This document shows positions 44,769 to 53,317 of a stretch of DNA of 64,000 nucleotides, one piece after another. Both the position numbers and the translations under genes were made by a program. The stretch covers positions 1,736,001 through 1,800,000 of the forward strand of contig NZ_JBBODE010000001.1 of assembly GCF_038002765.1 (NCBI RefSeq), read 5' to 3'. Source of the stretch: Peribacillus sp. FSL H8-0477 (GTDB taxonomy: Bacteria > Bacillota > Bacilli > Bacillales > DSM-1321). The notes below the pieces were generated by a model that did no database searches, was not told the origin of the DNA, and saw only the letters and a program-made list of their open reading frames with translations. Position 1 is the first letter of the stretch; each line of letters opens with the position of its first letter.

Positions 44769-44912
44769 ATTCCCCCGCCTTTTTTTAGAAGTGGCTTCAC
44801 TACTTAAACATATGATGAAAGAGAAGGATTTCTGAATGATTTTCTAAATTTTAGAATACATTTTGATAATAAGCGCTTTGCTGTACAAATTGTTGGAGAA
44901 ACGGGTGATTAC

Positions 44913-45407
44913 ATGACAGAAAAAGTTAATGTATCTGAACAGACAGCAAAAAGATGGCTGCTGGAGCGTGGAGTAACGATAAAAGATATTGCAGAGCTCG
45001 TGATGTTTTTACAATCTAGTTACCATGAAAATTTACAGTTAAAAGATTGTATCCATAATGTCGAACGTGTCTTATCTAAAAGAGAAGTTCAAAATGCAAT
45101 TTTAACCGGTATTCAATTGGATATGCTTGCTGAGCAAAACATGCTAGAGCAGCCTCTTCAAGCGATAATCGAAACAGACGAAAGTCTATATGGCGTCGAT
45201 GAGGTTCTCGCTTTTTCAATCGTTAACGTCTATGGTTCAATTGGATTTACTAATTATGGATATGTCGATAAACTGAAGCCAGGAATCCTCAAACATCTCA
45301 ATGATAAGAGCAGCGGGAAGGTTCACACTTTTCTAGATGATATTGTCGGTGCCATCGCTGCCGCCGCATCAAGCCGTCTTGCGCACCGAGATGAAAACGC
45401 AGAATAA
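44913..45407 (+). CDS. yutG: phosphatidylglycerophosphatase A family protein
   Basis: 164 residues. ALI-type PgpA domain with the core VLAFSIVNVYGSIGFTNYGYVDK and FLDDIVGAIAAAASSRLAH near the end. No clear membrane helix, as in the Bacillus YutG subfamily, which differs from the membrane PgpA of E. coli. Expected to hydrolyse phosphatidylglycerophosphate. Diverges from yutH. Confidence 0.82.
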   Translation: MTEKVNVSEQTAKRWLLERGVTIKDIAELVMFLQSSYHENLQLKDCIHNVERVLSKREVQNAILTGIQLDMLAEQNMLEQPLQAIIETDESLYGVDEVLAFSIVNVYGSIGFTNYGYVDKLKPGILKHLNDKSSGKVHTFLDDIVGAIAAAASSRLAHRDENAE

Positions 45408-45451
45408 ACCCGCGTTCGTTTTCTGATTAAGGATCCGGTTTTAACTAAATA

Positions 45452-45475
45452 AAGCCGGCCCTATTGGACCGGCTT
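45452..45475. terminator. bidirectional terminator yutG/yutF
   Basis: AAGCCGG / CCGGCTT stem, G+C-rich, 10-base loop; T-tract is poor on the plus strand and better on the minus strand. Confidence 0.6.
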
Positions 45476-45486
45476 AACGTTATCTG

Positions 45487-46251
45487 TTAAAATTCCCATT
45501 GATCAAGAGAATCAAGTACATGTGTTGGCTTAACATTATATTTAGTCAAATGTTCTTTTGTTGTCACGCCTGTGTGGACAAGTAAGGTGTCCATTCCAGC
45601 ATTTATTCCTGCAAGGATGTCCGTGTCGTAATTATCACCGACCATAATCGTTTCATCTTTGCTGATACCTAACACTTTCAGTGCCTGTTCTACAATTATT
45701 GATTCTGGTTTACCAATGAACACGGGCTGCACGCCGGTTGAGACCGTGACCACCGAAGTGATTGAGCCGTTTCCAGGCAGAAAACCACGTTCTGTCGGCA
45801 AAGCAATATCAGCATTTGTTGAGATGAAAAATGCACCATTTCGAACAGCCAGACAAGCTTTTGTCAGTTTTTCATAATTGATACCACGATCAATCCCCAT
45901 AACGACAAAGTCTGGTTTTTCATCCGTTAAGTGAATCCCCTTTGCTTGAAGAGCGGCAATAATTCCTTCTTCCCCGACTACATAAGCAGTCGAATTGCTT
46001 TTTCGTTCTGCAATAAAATTAGCTGTGGCCATACTAGTCGTAAAAACTTGTTCATCCTTTGCTTCTATCCCAAATGCACGTAATTTTTCGGCAACCTGCT
46101 CAGGTGTTCTTGAAGAGTTATTCGTAACAAATAAATAGGGAATCTTCCGTTTGACCAGACCCTCAATAAAAGCACCAGCATCTTCAATTTTCTCTGTTCC
46201 TCTATAGATTGTTCCATCTAAATCAATAAGGTAACCTTTATAGTGTTTCAA
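45487..46251 (-). CDS. yutF: HAD-superfamily phosphatase YutF
   Basis: 254-residue HAD IIA hydrolase with a C2 cap. Motif I is IDLDGTIYRG, motif II VTNNSSRTPE, motif III the Lys of GKPES and motif IV GDNYDTDILAG. NagD-like sugar-phosphate phosphatase. Closely followed upstream by yutE. Confidence 0.92.
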   Translation of the reverse strand: MKHYKGYLIDLDGTIYRGTEKIEDAGAFIEGLVKRKIPYLFVTNNSSRTPEQVAEKLRAFGIEAKDEQVFTTSMATANFIAERKSNSTAYVVGEEGIIAALQAKGIHLTDEKPDFVVMGIDRGINYEKLTKACLAVRNGAFFISTNADIALPTERGFLPGNGSITSVVTVSTGVQPVFIGKPESIIVEQALKVLGISKDETIMVGDNYDTDILAGINAGMDTLLVHTGVTTKEHLTKYNVKPTHVLDSLDQWEF

Positions 46252-46273
46252 TCGATAACCTCCAACCAGTTGT

Positions 46274-46711
46274 TTAGTTTTTAAAAGCAGATACTGGTCC
46301 TAATTCATTTAGTAAATAGGTTCTGATGTGACGAGGGTATAATACAAACGCTTCCAAATTTTCTTCAAATACAACGGACGTTTCTGTAAAATCTAATTCC
46401 AGATAATCCTGAATTAGTTTTTTTCGAAGCGGCAGTAAATGTTTGAATTGGACAGCCATTTCATTTGTGATTACCTTTTCATCGAGTAAAATATCAATAA
46501 TGTCCTCAAAACTACCGGGGTCCCGCATAATAAATCCATCAATCATTGCATTACCCGTATCTAGTACGGCATCAATGGATGTTTGTATGATTCTTTCTAA
46601 AGCAAGTTTTGATTGACGTTCTTCCCAATTCTTAATTTCACGATAGGAAGCAAGCTGTTTTTCTAGAAAAGCTAACAACATTTCTATTCTTTCTCTATCC
46701 ACAAAATACAT
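46274..46711 (-). CDS. yutE: DUF86/HepT-like protein YutE
   Basis: 145 residues, all helical HEPN-fold (HepT) protein. The RX4HXY RNase motif of HepT toxins should fall in LRKKLIQDY, but His is replaced by Gln (R-KKLI-Q-D-Y). No MNT nucleotidyltransferase antitoxin gene is adjacent. So it looks like a domesticated HepT relative without RNase activity. AAAGGGG precedes the ATG at 46711; GTG at 46717 is a weaker alternative. Confidence 0.8.
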   Translation of the reverse strand: MYFVDRERIEMLLAFLEKQLASYREIKNWEERQSKLALERIIQTSIDAVLDTGNAMIDGFIMRDPGSFEDIIDILLDEKVITNEMAVQFKHLLPLRKKLIQDYLELDFTETSVVFEENLEAFVLYPRHIRTYLLNELGPVSAFKN

Positions 46712-46866
46712 TCTCACAAACCCCTTTTCTCTGGTTAGTCATAAATCACTCATGCCTTACCCGCCACTTGATGATACCATAATTCAGTCCTTTACCGTCG
46801 AATCTGCTATTAAATACGGCTGTGGATTGTTATGATAAAAGAAAATAGCGGAAAGAAGGGATTGTT

Positions 46867-47133
46867 ATGGAAACGTTTGATTTTTTATACAATGACCTCG
46901 TAGATACGAAAACACGTTTTGCCAGCTTTGTCGGAAGAGAAATCCGTTATGACTTAGCTATTGTAATGACTGATCGGTTTTATGGAAAAAAACTTATTCT
47001 TGATATGCAAAGCAACCGTTTTGCGATTATCGGTCCTGATGATTTAGATGAAGAAGGCTACCTTGAACATGCCTTTCAAATTTCTGCTGAAGAAGCAGAA
47101 GAACTGCACTTATTCTTAACTGAAATCGTTTAG
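46867..47133 (+). CDS. DUF3055 (SAV0927-like) protein
   Basis: 88 acidic residues; DTKTRFASFVG, RYDLAIVMTDRFYGKKLILDM and EEGYLEHAF fit the DUF3055/SAV0927 family of Firmicutes. AAGAAGGGA precedes the ATG. Function unknown. It diverges from yutE. Confidence 0.75.
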   Translation: METFDFLYNDLVDTKTRFASFVGREIRYDLAIVMTDRFYGKKLILDMQSNRFAIIGPDDLDEEGYLEHAFQISAEEAEELHLFLTEIV

Positions 47134-47180
47134 CATGCTCCCTCATAGAATGGACATCCTATAAAGGGAGGATGATACCA

Positions 47181-47429
47181 ATGACAGAGAATTATCATGA
47201 TTTCCTCAATGTTGAAAAACAACGTCATTCCCTGATACCAGAAGAATTTTCAGAAGGTTCATACGGTTCTTCACGAGGAGCAGATTCACCAGTTGAAAAC
47301 AAAAGCTCAAATTGGAAAGAAGGACAATCATTCCAAAGTGCTTTTAATTATGAAAACAAATCGCTGCATGAAAACCTGCCAAGAAAATACCCTGGTGCAG
47401 CTGTACCTGAAGATCTTAAAAAAACATAA
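47181..47429 (+). CDS. small hydrophilic protein, unknown
   Basis: 82 residues, rich in Ser/Glu/Asn with little hydrophobic core (SYGSSRGADSPVENKSSNWKEG), probably disordered. AAAGGGAGG gives a clear SD for the ATG at 47181, 47 bases after the DUF3055 gene, and both probably share a terminator. No family recognised with confidence. Confidence 0.65.
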   Translation: MTENYHDFLNVEKQRHSLIPEEFSEGSYGSSRGADSPVENKSSNWKEGQSFQSAFNYENKSLHENLPRKYPGAAVPEDLKKT

Positions 47430-47439
47430 ACAATAATAA

Positions 47440-47466
47440 AAGGAAGCTGTCAATGACAGCTTCCTT
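47440..47466. terminator. bidirectional terminator
   Basis: AAGGAAGCTGTCA / TGACAGCTTCCTT, perfect 13-bp stem, between the small hydrophilic gene and convergent yutD. Confidence 0.88.
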
Positions 47467-47468
47467 GA

Positions 47469-47741
47469 TTATTTAACCTTTTTCATTACGAAATAGGGAC
47501 ATCCAAAATTACAGTATTCATACAGATACTCTGATAATGTACTAATTTTTGTATCGAAGGTTGCCTTTTGATTTTGATCATCAAAAAACCCGCGAAGCCG
47601 CAATTGACCATAGCCCCAATCACCGACTATATAATCATACTTAGTCAATATCTCACTGTATCTAGCTAGAAAAGCTTCTTCATTATATCCGTCCCTTTGT
47701 TCTTCTACCATTTCATAGTTCAGATTATTGATGCTAATCAT
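47469..47741 (-). CDS. yutD: DUF1027 protein YutD
   Basis: 90 residues; YNEEAFLARYSEIL, YDYIVGDWGYGQLRLRGFF and YLYEYCNFGCPYFV are typical of YutD. AGGTGATG precedes the ATG at 47741. The CNFGC pair may bind a metal. Function unknown. Confidence 0.85.
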   Translation of the reverse strand: MISINNLNYEMVEEQRDGYNEEAFLARYSEILTKYDYIVGDWGYGQLRLRGFFDDQNQKATFDTKISTLSEYLYEYCNFGCPYFVMKKVK

Positions 47742-47855
47742 GTTCATCACCTCGCAGCTTATAACTTCTTCCTTAAATTATAACGTATTCTCCATGATTT
47801 TCTAAGCGAAATTTAGATAAAACTGTCCATGATATGTAATAGGGGGTGCTAATAC

Positions 47856-48488
47856 TTGAAAAAAACAATCTTAACGGTCAGCTTAAGCTCTATTATAGCC
47901 TTAACGGGTTGTTCTAGTGACAACAATCACGAGTCCAATGAGAGTATGGAAAAGGGGCGTAATCAAGCAAATCCTAGCCAAATTAATTCTCCAGCTACGA
48001 TTTATGATGAAGATTACCAAAACAAAGATAATTCTCCCCAGGATTTTGGTTTTACTCATTTAACCAATGCCACCATCAATGGGAAGAAAATCAACAACCA
48101 AACACCAACGATTGATCGTGAACAACTTGCATCCATTATTACTCAACTCACTGTCCAACTGCCAAATGTAAAAGAAGCATCTACTTTAGTGACTGACGAA
48201 AAAGTATTAGTGGTTTACTCCACAGATACTTCTAACCGCTTTATGACAGCTGATCAAGTTAAACGGACGGCTGCCTCTGCAGTCCCGCGGTACTATCATA
48301 TATATGTCAGTGATAATTATGTGCTGGCTCGTGATATTGAAGACTTTTCACTTCTTTCTACTCAAAGTCGTGATGTTGATCCGGCAATCAATTCCATTAT
48401 TCAATTGATGTTAAAGTCACCACAAGGCAATAGGCTTTCTGATGGGGAAAACGAAAATGGCAAAATGAAAGGTGAAACGTCCATGTAA
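47856..48488 (+). CDS. yutC: YhcN/YlaJ-family sporulation lipoprotein YutC
   Basis: 210 residues. TTG start at 47856 with GGGGGTG upstream; lipoprotein signal ending IALTGC (Cys19). A Ser/Asn-rich linker precedes a YhcN/YlaJ domain (about 85-185, TQLPNVKEASTLVTDEKVLVVYS). Such lipoproteins are made in the forespore and sit in the spore inner membrane. Confidence 0.85.
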   Translation: MKKTILTVSLSSIIALTGCSSDNNHESNESMEKGRNQANPSQINSPATIYDEDYQNKDNSPQDFGFTHLTNATINGKKINNQTPTIDREQLASIITQLTVQLPNVKEASTLVTDEKVLVVYSTDTSNRFMTADQVKRTAASAVPRYYHIYVSDNYVLARDIEDFSLLSTQSRDVDPAINSIIQLMLKSPQGNRLSDGENENGKMKGETSM

Positions 48489-48510
48489 TCAACTGGATAA
48501 AATTTAGAAA

Positions 48511-48539
48511 ACCCCCGTTTAAAAAGGGGGCTTTTTTTT
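48511..48539 (+). terminator. terminator of yutC
   Basis: ACCCCC / GGGGG stem with an AT loop and eight T. Confidence 0.8.
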
Positions 48540-48544
48540 CGCTG

Positions 48545-49468
48545 TTATACTTCTTCTTTAATGAGCATTGCATCACCTTTTAACTGTTTTTGTTTGGCGG
48601 CTGCATTTACCTGCTCATCTGCATGATAAGACGAACGGACCATTGGCCCCGCTTCACAATGACTAAAGCCCTTCTGGATAGCTATCTTCTTAAGCTCATT
48701 AAATTCTTCTGGTGTGAAATACTTAAGCACATTAAGATGTTTTTTTGACGGTTGTAAATATTGTCCAATTGTCATGATATCTACCTTATTCGCCAATAAA
48801 TCATCCATGGTTTCAAGAATTTCTTCCTTTGTTTCACCTAACCCAATCATTAAACTTGATTTGGTTGGGATATCTGGATACATCTCCTTGGCTCTATGCA
48901 GCAGTTCTAAAGACCGATCATACTTAGCACGCGCACGAACTCGATTGGATAAACGACGTACCGTCTCAATATTGTGATTGAGAATATCTGGTTTCGAATC
49001 CATTAGATTTTTTAAATTTTCGTATACCCCTCCCATATCGGAAGGAAGCACTTCAATGGATGTAAAAGGATTTTTCCTGCGAATGGCTCGAACTGTTTCT
49101 GCAAATACTACCGAGCCTCCATCCTTTAAATCATCCCGAGCGACAGCCGTAATGACCGCATGCTTTAAATTCATCGCAGCAACAGAATCAGCAACTCTCT
49201 CTGGCTCTGCTAAATCTAATTCTGTCGGTAAACCTGTCTTAACCGCACAGAAACGACAAGCTCTCGTGCAAACAGCTCCGAGAATCATGAAGGTAGCTGT
49301 CCGCCTTACTGCCCAACATTCATGGATATTGGGACATTTCGCTTCTTCACAAACTGTATGTAAATTTTTTTCACGCATCATTTTCTTTAAACCCGTATAG
49401 TTTTCATTTGTGTTGAGCTTAATTTTCAGCCACGCCGGTTTCCGAAGCGGTTCTTCTTTAGTCGCCAT
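48545..49468 (-). CDS. lipA: lipoyl synthase
   Basis: 307-residue radical-SAM enzyme that inserts two sulfurs into octanoyl chains of lipoate-dependent enzymes. The auxiliary [4Fe-4S] cluster Cys ([12 protein letters not shown]), the radical-SAM CXXXCXXC (CTRACRFC) and the C-terminal [12 protein letters not shown] are all present. The ATG at 49468 is chosen by family length and GGAGTGTGG upstream; a GTG 3 codons earlier is in frame. Depends on the Fe-S proteins elsewhere in the window. Confidence 0.95.
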   Translation of the reverse strand: MATKEEPLRKPAWLKIKLNTNENYTGLKKMMREKNLHTVCEEAKCPNIHECWAVRRTATFMILGAVCTRACRFCAVKTGLPTELDLAEPERVADSVAAMNLKHAVITAVARDDLKDGGSVVFAETVRAIRRKNPFTSIEVLPSDMGGVYENLKNLMDSKPDILNHNIETVRRLSNRVRARAKYDRSLELLHRAKEMYPDIPTKSSLMIGLGETKEEILETMDDLLANKVDIMTIGQYLQPSKKHLNVLKYFTPEEFNELKKIAIQKGFSHCEAGPMVRSSYHADEQVNAAAKQKQLKGDAMLIKEEV

Positions 49469-49638
49469 ACCCCACACTCCATTCTTCTTGTAAATAATAG
49501 GAAATATCTCTTCATTGTCACTTTACCAAATAACATATCAATGAACAAGTATAGGTAGATATTCCATAATTTTAAAATAATGTTTTTCGACTTGTAATAG
49601 CAAACTAGATGTAATGAACTAGGAAGGAGACTAGATGC

Positions 49639-50640
49639 GTGAAGTGGAAATTAGTACTCGTTGTTTTTATTATCATTTTAAGTTTCCCAACAGAACACCG
49701 AACGGGCATCGCGGCTTCAACAGCACATTCTTCTGAAGTCATTTACCAAAAGCGGATGGAACTTTATAAAAACATGGAAACAGCATTGCAAATTCCTTGG
49801 TATTATTTAGCTGCTGCCGATCAGTATGAATATAGTATCCGAGGTTTTAATAAATCTGAACCGCTGTCGGGTGTCATTGCGATTCAAATTAAACCTTCGA
49901 AGTGGAGCGGAGTTCTTAACCCAGAGCCAAACGACCAAAACCCCCTTTCTATCAATTTTTTCGGCGGATCTGGATTAGATGGAAACGGTGATGGTCTGGC
50001 AGATAAAAGCAATGACGAAGATCTGCTGTTCACTTTTGCCAAGCATCTTTTATCCTATGGAACAGATGATGATAATATCCGAATTGCGCTTTGGAATTAT
50101 TATAAACGGGATAAAGCAGTCGGAATTATTATGGGAAACGCACAAATGTATAAGAAGTTTAATCGGATTGACCTGCAGGAGAAAGCATTTCCCGTTCCTG
50201 TGGGGACTGACTATACCTTCCACAGTACTTGGGGAGTTGCCCGTGGATGGGGAGGAAGACGTTCACATGAAGGAACAGATATTTTTGCCCACTATGGGTT
50301 ACCTGTTCGTTCTACTTGCTATGGAGTCATTGAAATGAAAGGATGGAATCGTTTTGGCGGATGGCGGATAGGCATTCGTGACATGAACAATACCTACCAC
50401 TATTTTGCTCATTTAAATGGATTCACGAAAGATTTAAAAGTAGGACAAATTGTCGAACCAGGACAAGTAATTGGAAGTGTAGGCAGCACTGGCTATGGAC
50501 CTCCTGGGACAGCTGGAAAATTCCCGCCCCATCTGCATTTCGGACTTTATAAAGATAATGGTAATCTGGAATGGAGCTTTGATCCTTACCCCCACCTCCG
50601 TGTTTGGGAACGAAAGGATACCTTAAAAGCTAGGCAATAA
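49639..50640 (+). CDS. lytH: M23 endopeptidase LytH
   Basis: 333 residues. Signal-anchor (about 1-18), a middle domain and a C-terminal LytM/M23 peptidase domain with zinc ligands in SHEGTDIFAHYG and PPHLHFGLYKD. In B. subtilis LytH is a sporulation L-Ala-D-Glu peptidase needed for spore cortex structure. GTG start at 49639 behind AGGAAGGAG; an ATG at 49635 is out of frame. Followed by yunB. Confidence 0.88.
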   Translation: MKWKLVLVVFIIILSFPTEHRTGIAASTAHSSEVIYQKRMELYKNMETALQIPWYYLAAADQYEYSIRGFNKSEPLSGVIAIQIKPSKWSGVLNPEPNDQNPLSINFFGGSGLDGNGDGLADKSNDEDLLFTFAKHLLSYGTDDDNIRIALWNYYKRDKAVGIIMGNAQMYKKFNRIDLQEKAFPVPVGTDYTFHSTWGVARGWGGRRSHEGTDIFAHYGLPVRSTCYGVIEMKGWNRFGGWRIGIRDMNNTYHYFAHLNGFTKDLKVGQIVEPGQVIGSVGSTGYGPPGTAGKFPPHLHFGLYKDNGNLEWSFDPYPHLRVWERKDTLKARQ

Positions 50641-50710
50641 CCGGTTGTTTTTTTACGTATTAATAAATATCCCTTTTCCTAAAGCATACGTTTTAAGGAG
50701 GGGGGTTGGC

Positions 50711-51462
50711 ATGTTTCATAAGAAATCTAAACCAAATACTGATTTAAAGAGATTCTTTACCGGAATTCTCTCCTTAAAAAGGTATTCATCTATACCTTTA
50801 TACTCTTTCTCATTTGCAGTATTTTTTCAATTTGGTTTATTGATAAAGCCATTGAACCTGTGATTATGAAAGTAGCACAGAAAGAAATTAAACGTGCTGC
50901 AACGGCAGTCATTAATGAATCGTTCCATAAAAACCTATCTAAAGAATTGCCCGACAACGATATTGTCTTGACCCATTATCAAGAAGGAGACCCCGCTCCA
51001 TCCTATAGCTTTAATCCTAAATTATATAATGCAGTCCGAAAGGAAACCATACAGGATATTCAAGATCAATTAGGAATAAGTGATGAAAACCCATTTCAGA
51101 AAAAAACCAATAAAAATCAATTAAAATCAGTGGTATATTATATCCCCCTAGGCGTAGTCACAAGAACCTCTATTTTAGCTAATATTGGGCCGAAAATTCC
51201 TGTTGAAATGTCTCTAATAGGTCACGTTGAAATGGACTATGAATTTAAATCTACAAGTGCCGGGATTAATAATACGTATTTAGAATTATTTGCTCGTGTA
51301 GGTGTTCATATGGAGGTTGTTATTCCAACCTTCAAAAAAGAAACACCAGTTGAACAGGTCATTAACCTTGGAGGACGATATATTCCCGGCAGGGTTCCTA
51401 ATTTTTATGGAACAGATCGAAGTCTCATAACGGCTCCCGGAGTAGATTCAGGGAAAAAATAA
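50711..51462 (+). pseudogene. yunB: yunB, interrupted by an apparent one-base frameshift
   Basis: Sporulation protein YunB homologue split in two frames. The first part (ATG at 50711 after AAGGAGGGG) reads MFHKKSKPNTDLKRFFTGIL and leaves frame at the run of five A at 50776-50780. One additional A restores LSLKKVFIYTFILFLICS, a membrane helix, and joins directly to the downstream frame (IDKAIEPVIMKVAQKE). The restored protein would be 250 residues, about the length of B. subtilis YunB (254). The downstream frame alone could start at GTG 50860 but lacks the helix and an SD. A real mutation or a sequencing error cannot be told apart here. Confidence 0.85.
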
Positions 51463-51496
51463 AAAGAGAAACGGGTACATACCCCGTTTCTCTTTT
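51461..51496 (+). terminator. terminator of yunB, left copy of a duplicated terminator
   Basis: AAAAAGAGAAACGGGT-ACAT-ACCCCGTTTCTCTTTT (36 bases). It overlaps the yunB stop and recurs almost exactly at 51973-52004. Confidence 0.88.
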
Positions 51497-51972
51497 CAGA
51501 CTTAGACAAACTCGGGTGAAAACCTTAGTTTGTCTATTTTTATGGTTTGTATAACCTGAACAATGATTTCCACTCCAGGCACTCGCTTTCCGCGGGCGGT
51601 CGGGAAGCCTCCTCGGCTTTCGCCTGCGGGGTCTCCCCTAGACACGCTACCCGCCAGGAGTCTCGTACCTTCCGTTCCAATCAACTTTGTTTTACCTTTG
51701 ATCCTCGAGTCACTTTTTTTGAAAATAGAAGGATTAAAACTTAGGTGATGAGGATGCTTTCTAAACAAGATTCTATTCAGCGAGACTCCTTTGAAATGTT
51801 ATATTACATCAACTGGTTCCATCTAACCATTTGGTTCGCAAAATGAAGGCCGTCATTGACTTCACTTTCATTTTTATGGCATGGTGAAAGATATGTATTC
51901 AGAGGTAGACGCTGAAGTATTTCTATAGGGTATCGGAATTTTTTAATTCCAATCTCCTTTTGTCTACAAACT
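51497..51972 (+). mobile_element. decayed, internally deleted IS1182-family element
   Basis: About 476 bases between two copies of the same terminator. Left end AGACTTAGACAAACT and right end (reverse complement) AGTTTGTAGACAAAAG share TAGACAAA near the tip, consistent with terminal inverted repeats. A transposase start lies at 51754 behind a GGTGATGAGG SD (MLSKQDSIQRDSFEM). Two frameshifts later it reads QLVPSNHLVRKMKAVIDFTF and YGMVKDMYSEV, which I recognise as the IS1182 transposase N-terminus. The catalytic C-terminal part is gone. Not mobile by itself. Confidence 0.75.
51568..51690. repeat. GC-rich dispersed repeat (CGCTTTCCGCGGGCGG type) inside the IS remnant
   Basis: The stretch CTCGCTTTCCGCGGGCGGTC ... 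CTCCTCGGCTTTCGCCTGCGGGG ... CCCGCCAGGAGTCTCGTACC stands out in base composition and carries internal complementarity (GCGGGCGG with CCCGCC). I recognise it from memory as a multi-copy element of many Bacillus genomes, often placed before transposases of this type. Confidence 0.7.
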
Positions 51973-52004
51973 AAAAAGAGAAACGGGTACCCCGTTTCTC
52001 TTTT
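51973..52004 (-). terminator. terminator of the HD-GYP gene, right copy of the duplicated terminator
   Basis: AAAAAGAGAAACGGGTACCCCGTTTCTCTTTT (32 bases), a near-copy of 51461-51496 that lacks only the ACAT loop bases. It ends 5 bases before the HD-GYP stop. Confidence 0.88.
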
Positions 52005-52009
52005 ACCTT

Positions 52010-53095
52010 TTAATCAACATGACATTTTTTTATGACTAAATAATCATGTTTGAGCAAATCTAGTTCATACCCTTTTTCCAAAACGTTTCCCTGCTCTTCA
52101 ATAATCTCAAGAATCGGTCGTTCTCCCATCCCCGTGTTTTGTTTGGAAACAATCCCTTTTCGGCCATCATTTAGTTCGACAACTAGTCCAACAGGGTAAA
52201 GGGCAACCGACCGTCTAAATGCTTCAATAATCTTTACATCAAATTGCGTACCTGCACCCGAATATAGAATATCTAATGCTTCATGAGGAAGCAAAGCATT
52301 ACGATACACTCGATTAGATGTCACTGCATCAAAAACATCTGCTACAGCTATAATTTTTCCATAAAAGTGAATATCCTCGCCGTTTAATCCTCTTGGATAG
52401 CCTGTCCCATCAAGTCTCTCATGATGTTGGTAGGCACAATGAGCTACAAGCAAAGGTATGGTATGTACTCCCCGCAATAATTGAAATCCAATCTCGGAAT
52501 GTTTCTTCATGGTTTCGAATTCATCTTCCGTCAGGCGGTCTGGTTTTAAAATAATTTCAGTTGGAATCATCATTTTACCAACATCATGCATGATCGCACC
52601 TAAACCGAGAATTTCCATTTGCTTCTGATTTAATTTAAGGTCAAGTCCCATAGCTATAGAATATAAGGCTACGTTAAGCGAATGAGTAAAAATGTAATGA
52701 TCATAGGCATACACGTCAGTTAACAGGGACAGTAATTCTTTATTATTATTCACTTCGGACAATATAGAGCGAACAAGATCAGTAAACTTCTTGCTTGCTT
52801 TTTCTAAAACAAAGGAATCACTAATCTTTTGATTCTTATTAAGTTGACTAAACGTTTCTTGAATAGTCAACACAGCTTGATTTCTTGTTTTATCTGGAAG
52901 AGAGGGATTCGGTTTAATATGTAATGTCCGTCCATCCTCAATATATACAAAAGGGATATCTAATTCGATGAGCCGCTTAATCATATTATTCGTCAACAAT
53001 ACACCGGAGCTAATTAAAACGATTCCTCTTTCATTGAATATCGTTTTACCTAGTTTCATACCCGAGGTCAGTGATTGCGTCTTTAATAGCCTCAT
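52010..53095 (-). CDS. HD-GYP domain cyclic-dinucleotide phosphodiesterase-like protein
   Basis: 361 residues. The N-terminal DUF3391-like part (about 1-60) and linker precede an HD-GYP domain (about 125-290): HD in GAIMHDVGKMMIP, HHERLDGTGYPRGLNGEDI with the GYP loop. Such domains hydrolyse c-di-GMP or related dinucleotides. No signal or membrane segment, so cytosolic. Not in this place in B. subtilis. GAGTATGA-type weak SD before the ATG. Confidence 0.88.
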   Translation of the reverse strand: MRLLKTQSLTSGMKLGKTIFNERGIVLISSGVLLTNNMIKRLIELDIPFVYIEDGRTLHIKPNPSLPDKTRNQAVLTIQETFSQLNKNQKISDSFVLEKASKKFTDLVRSILSEVNNNKELLSLLTDVYAYDHYIFTHSLNVALYSIAMGLDLKLNQKQMEILGLGAIMHDVGKMMIPTEIILKPDRLTEDEFETMKKHSEIGFQLLRGVHTIPLLVAHCAYQHHERLDGTGYPRGLNGEDIHFYGKIIAVADVFDAVTSNRVYRNALLPHEALDILYSGAGTQFDVKIIEAFRRSVALYPVGLVVELNDGRKGIVSKQNTGMGERPILEIIEEQGNVLEKGYELDLLKHDYLVIKKCHVD

Positions 53096-53317
53096 AATTC
53101 ATACTCCTATTGCTTCTTATATCCAACCTAAAGTCAGAAGCTATTCACTGTTTTTTAATCTGTCTCTATCCTATTTATCGGACATATCTGCCCAATTCTA
53201 AAGCTTCGATACTACATCCGTTATTTTAGTATACGATACAGACAAAATGAATAGCTATACAAACTGGATAAAAATACAATATTATTAGATAATTTTACTT
53301 AAAGACGTATTTTTCAA

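Noticed and set aside
50776-50780. Programmed -1 frameshifting in yunB
   Set aside because: The codons around the A-run (TTA AAA AGG) do not form a canonical X XXY YYZ heptamer and five A is short for transcriptional slippage; a mutation or sequencing error is more likely.
51502-51768. Open frames on both strands across the GC-rich repeat (51502-51768 minus, 51547-51744 and 51563-51748 plus)
   Set aside because: They exist only because the GC-rich repeat lacks stops; low-complexity Arg/Ser/Pro products and no SD.
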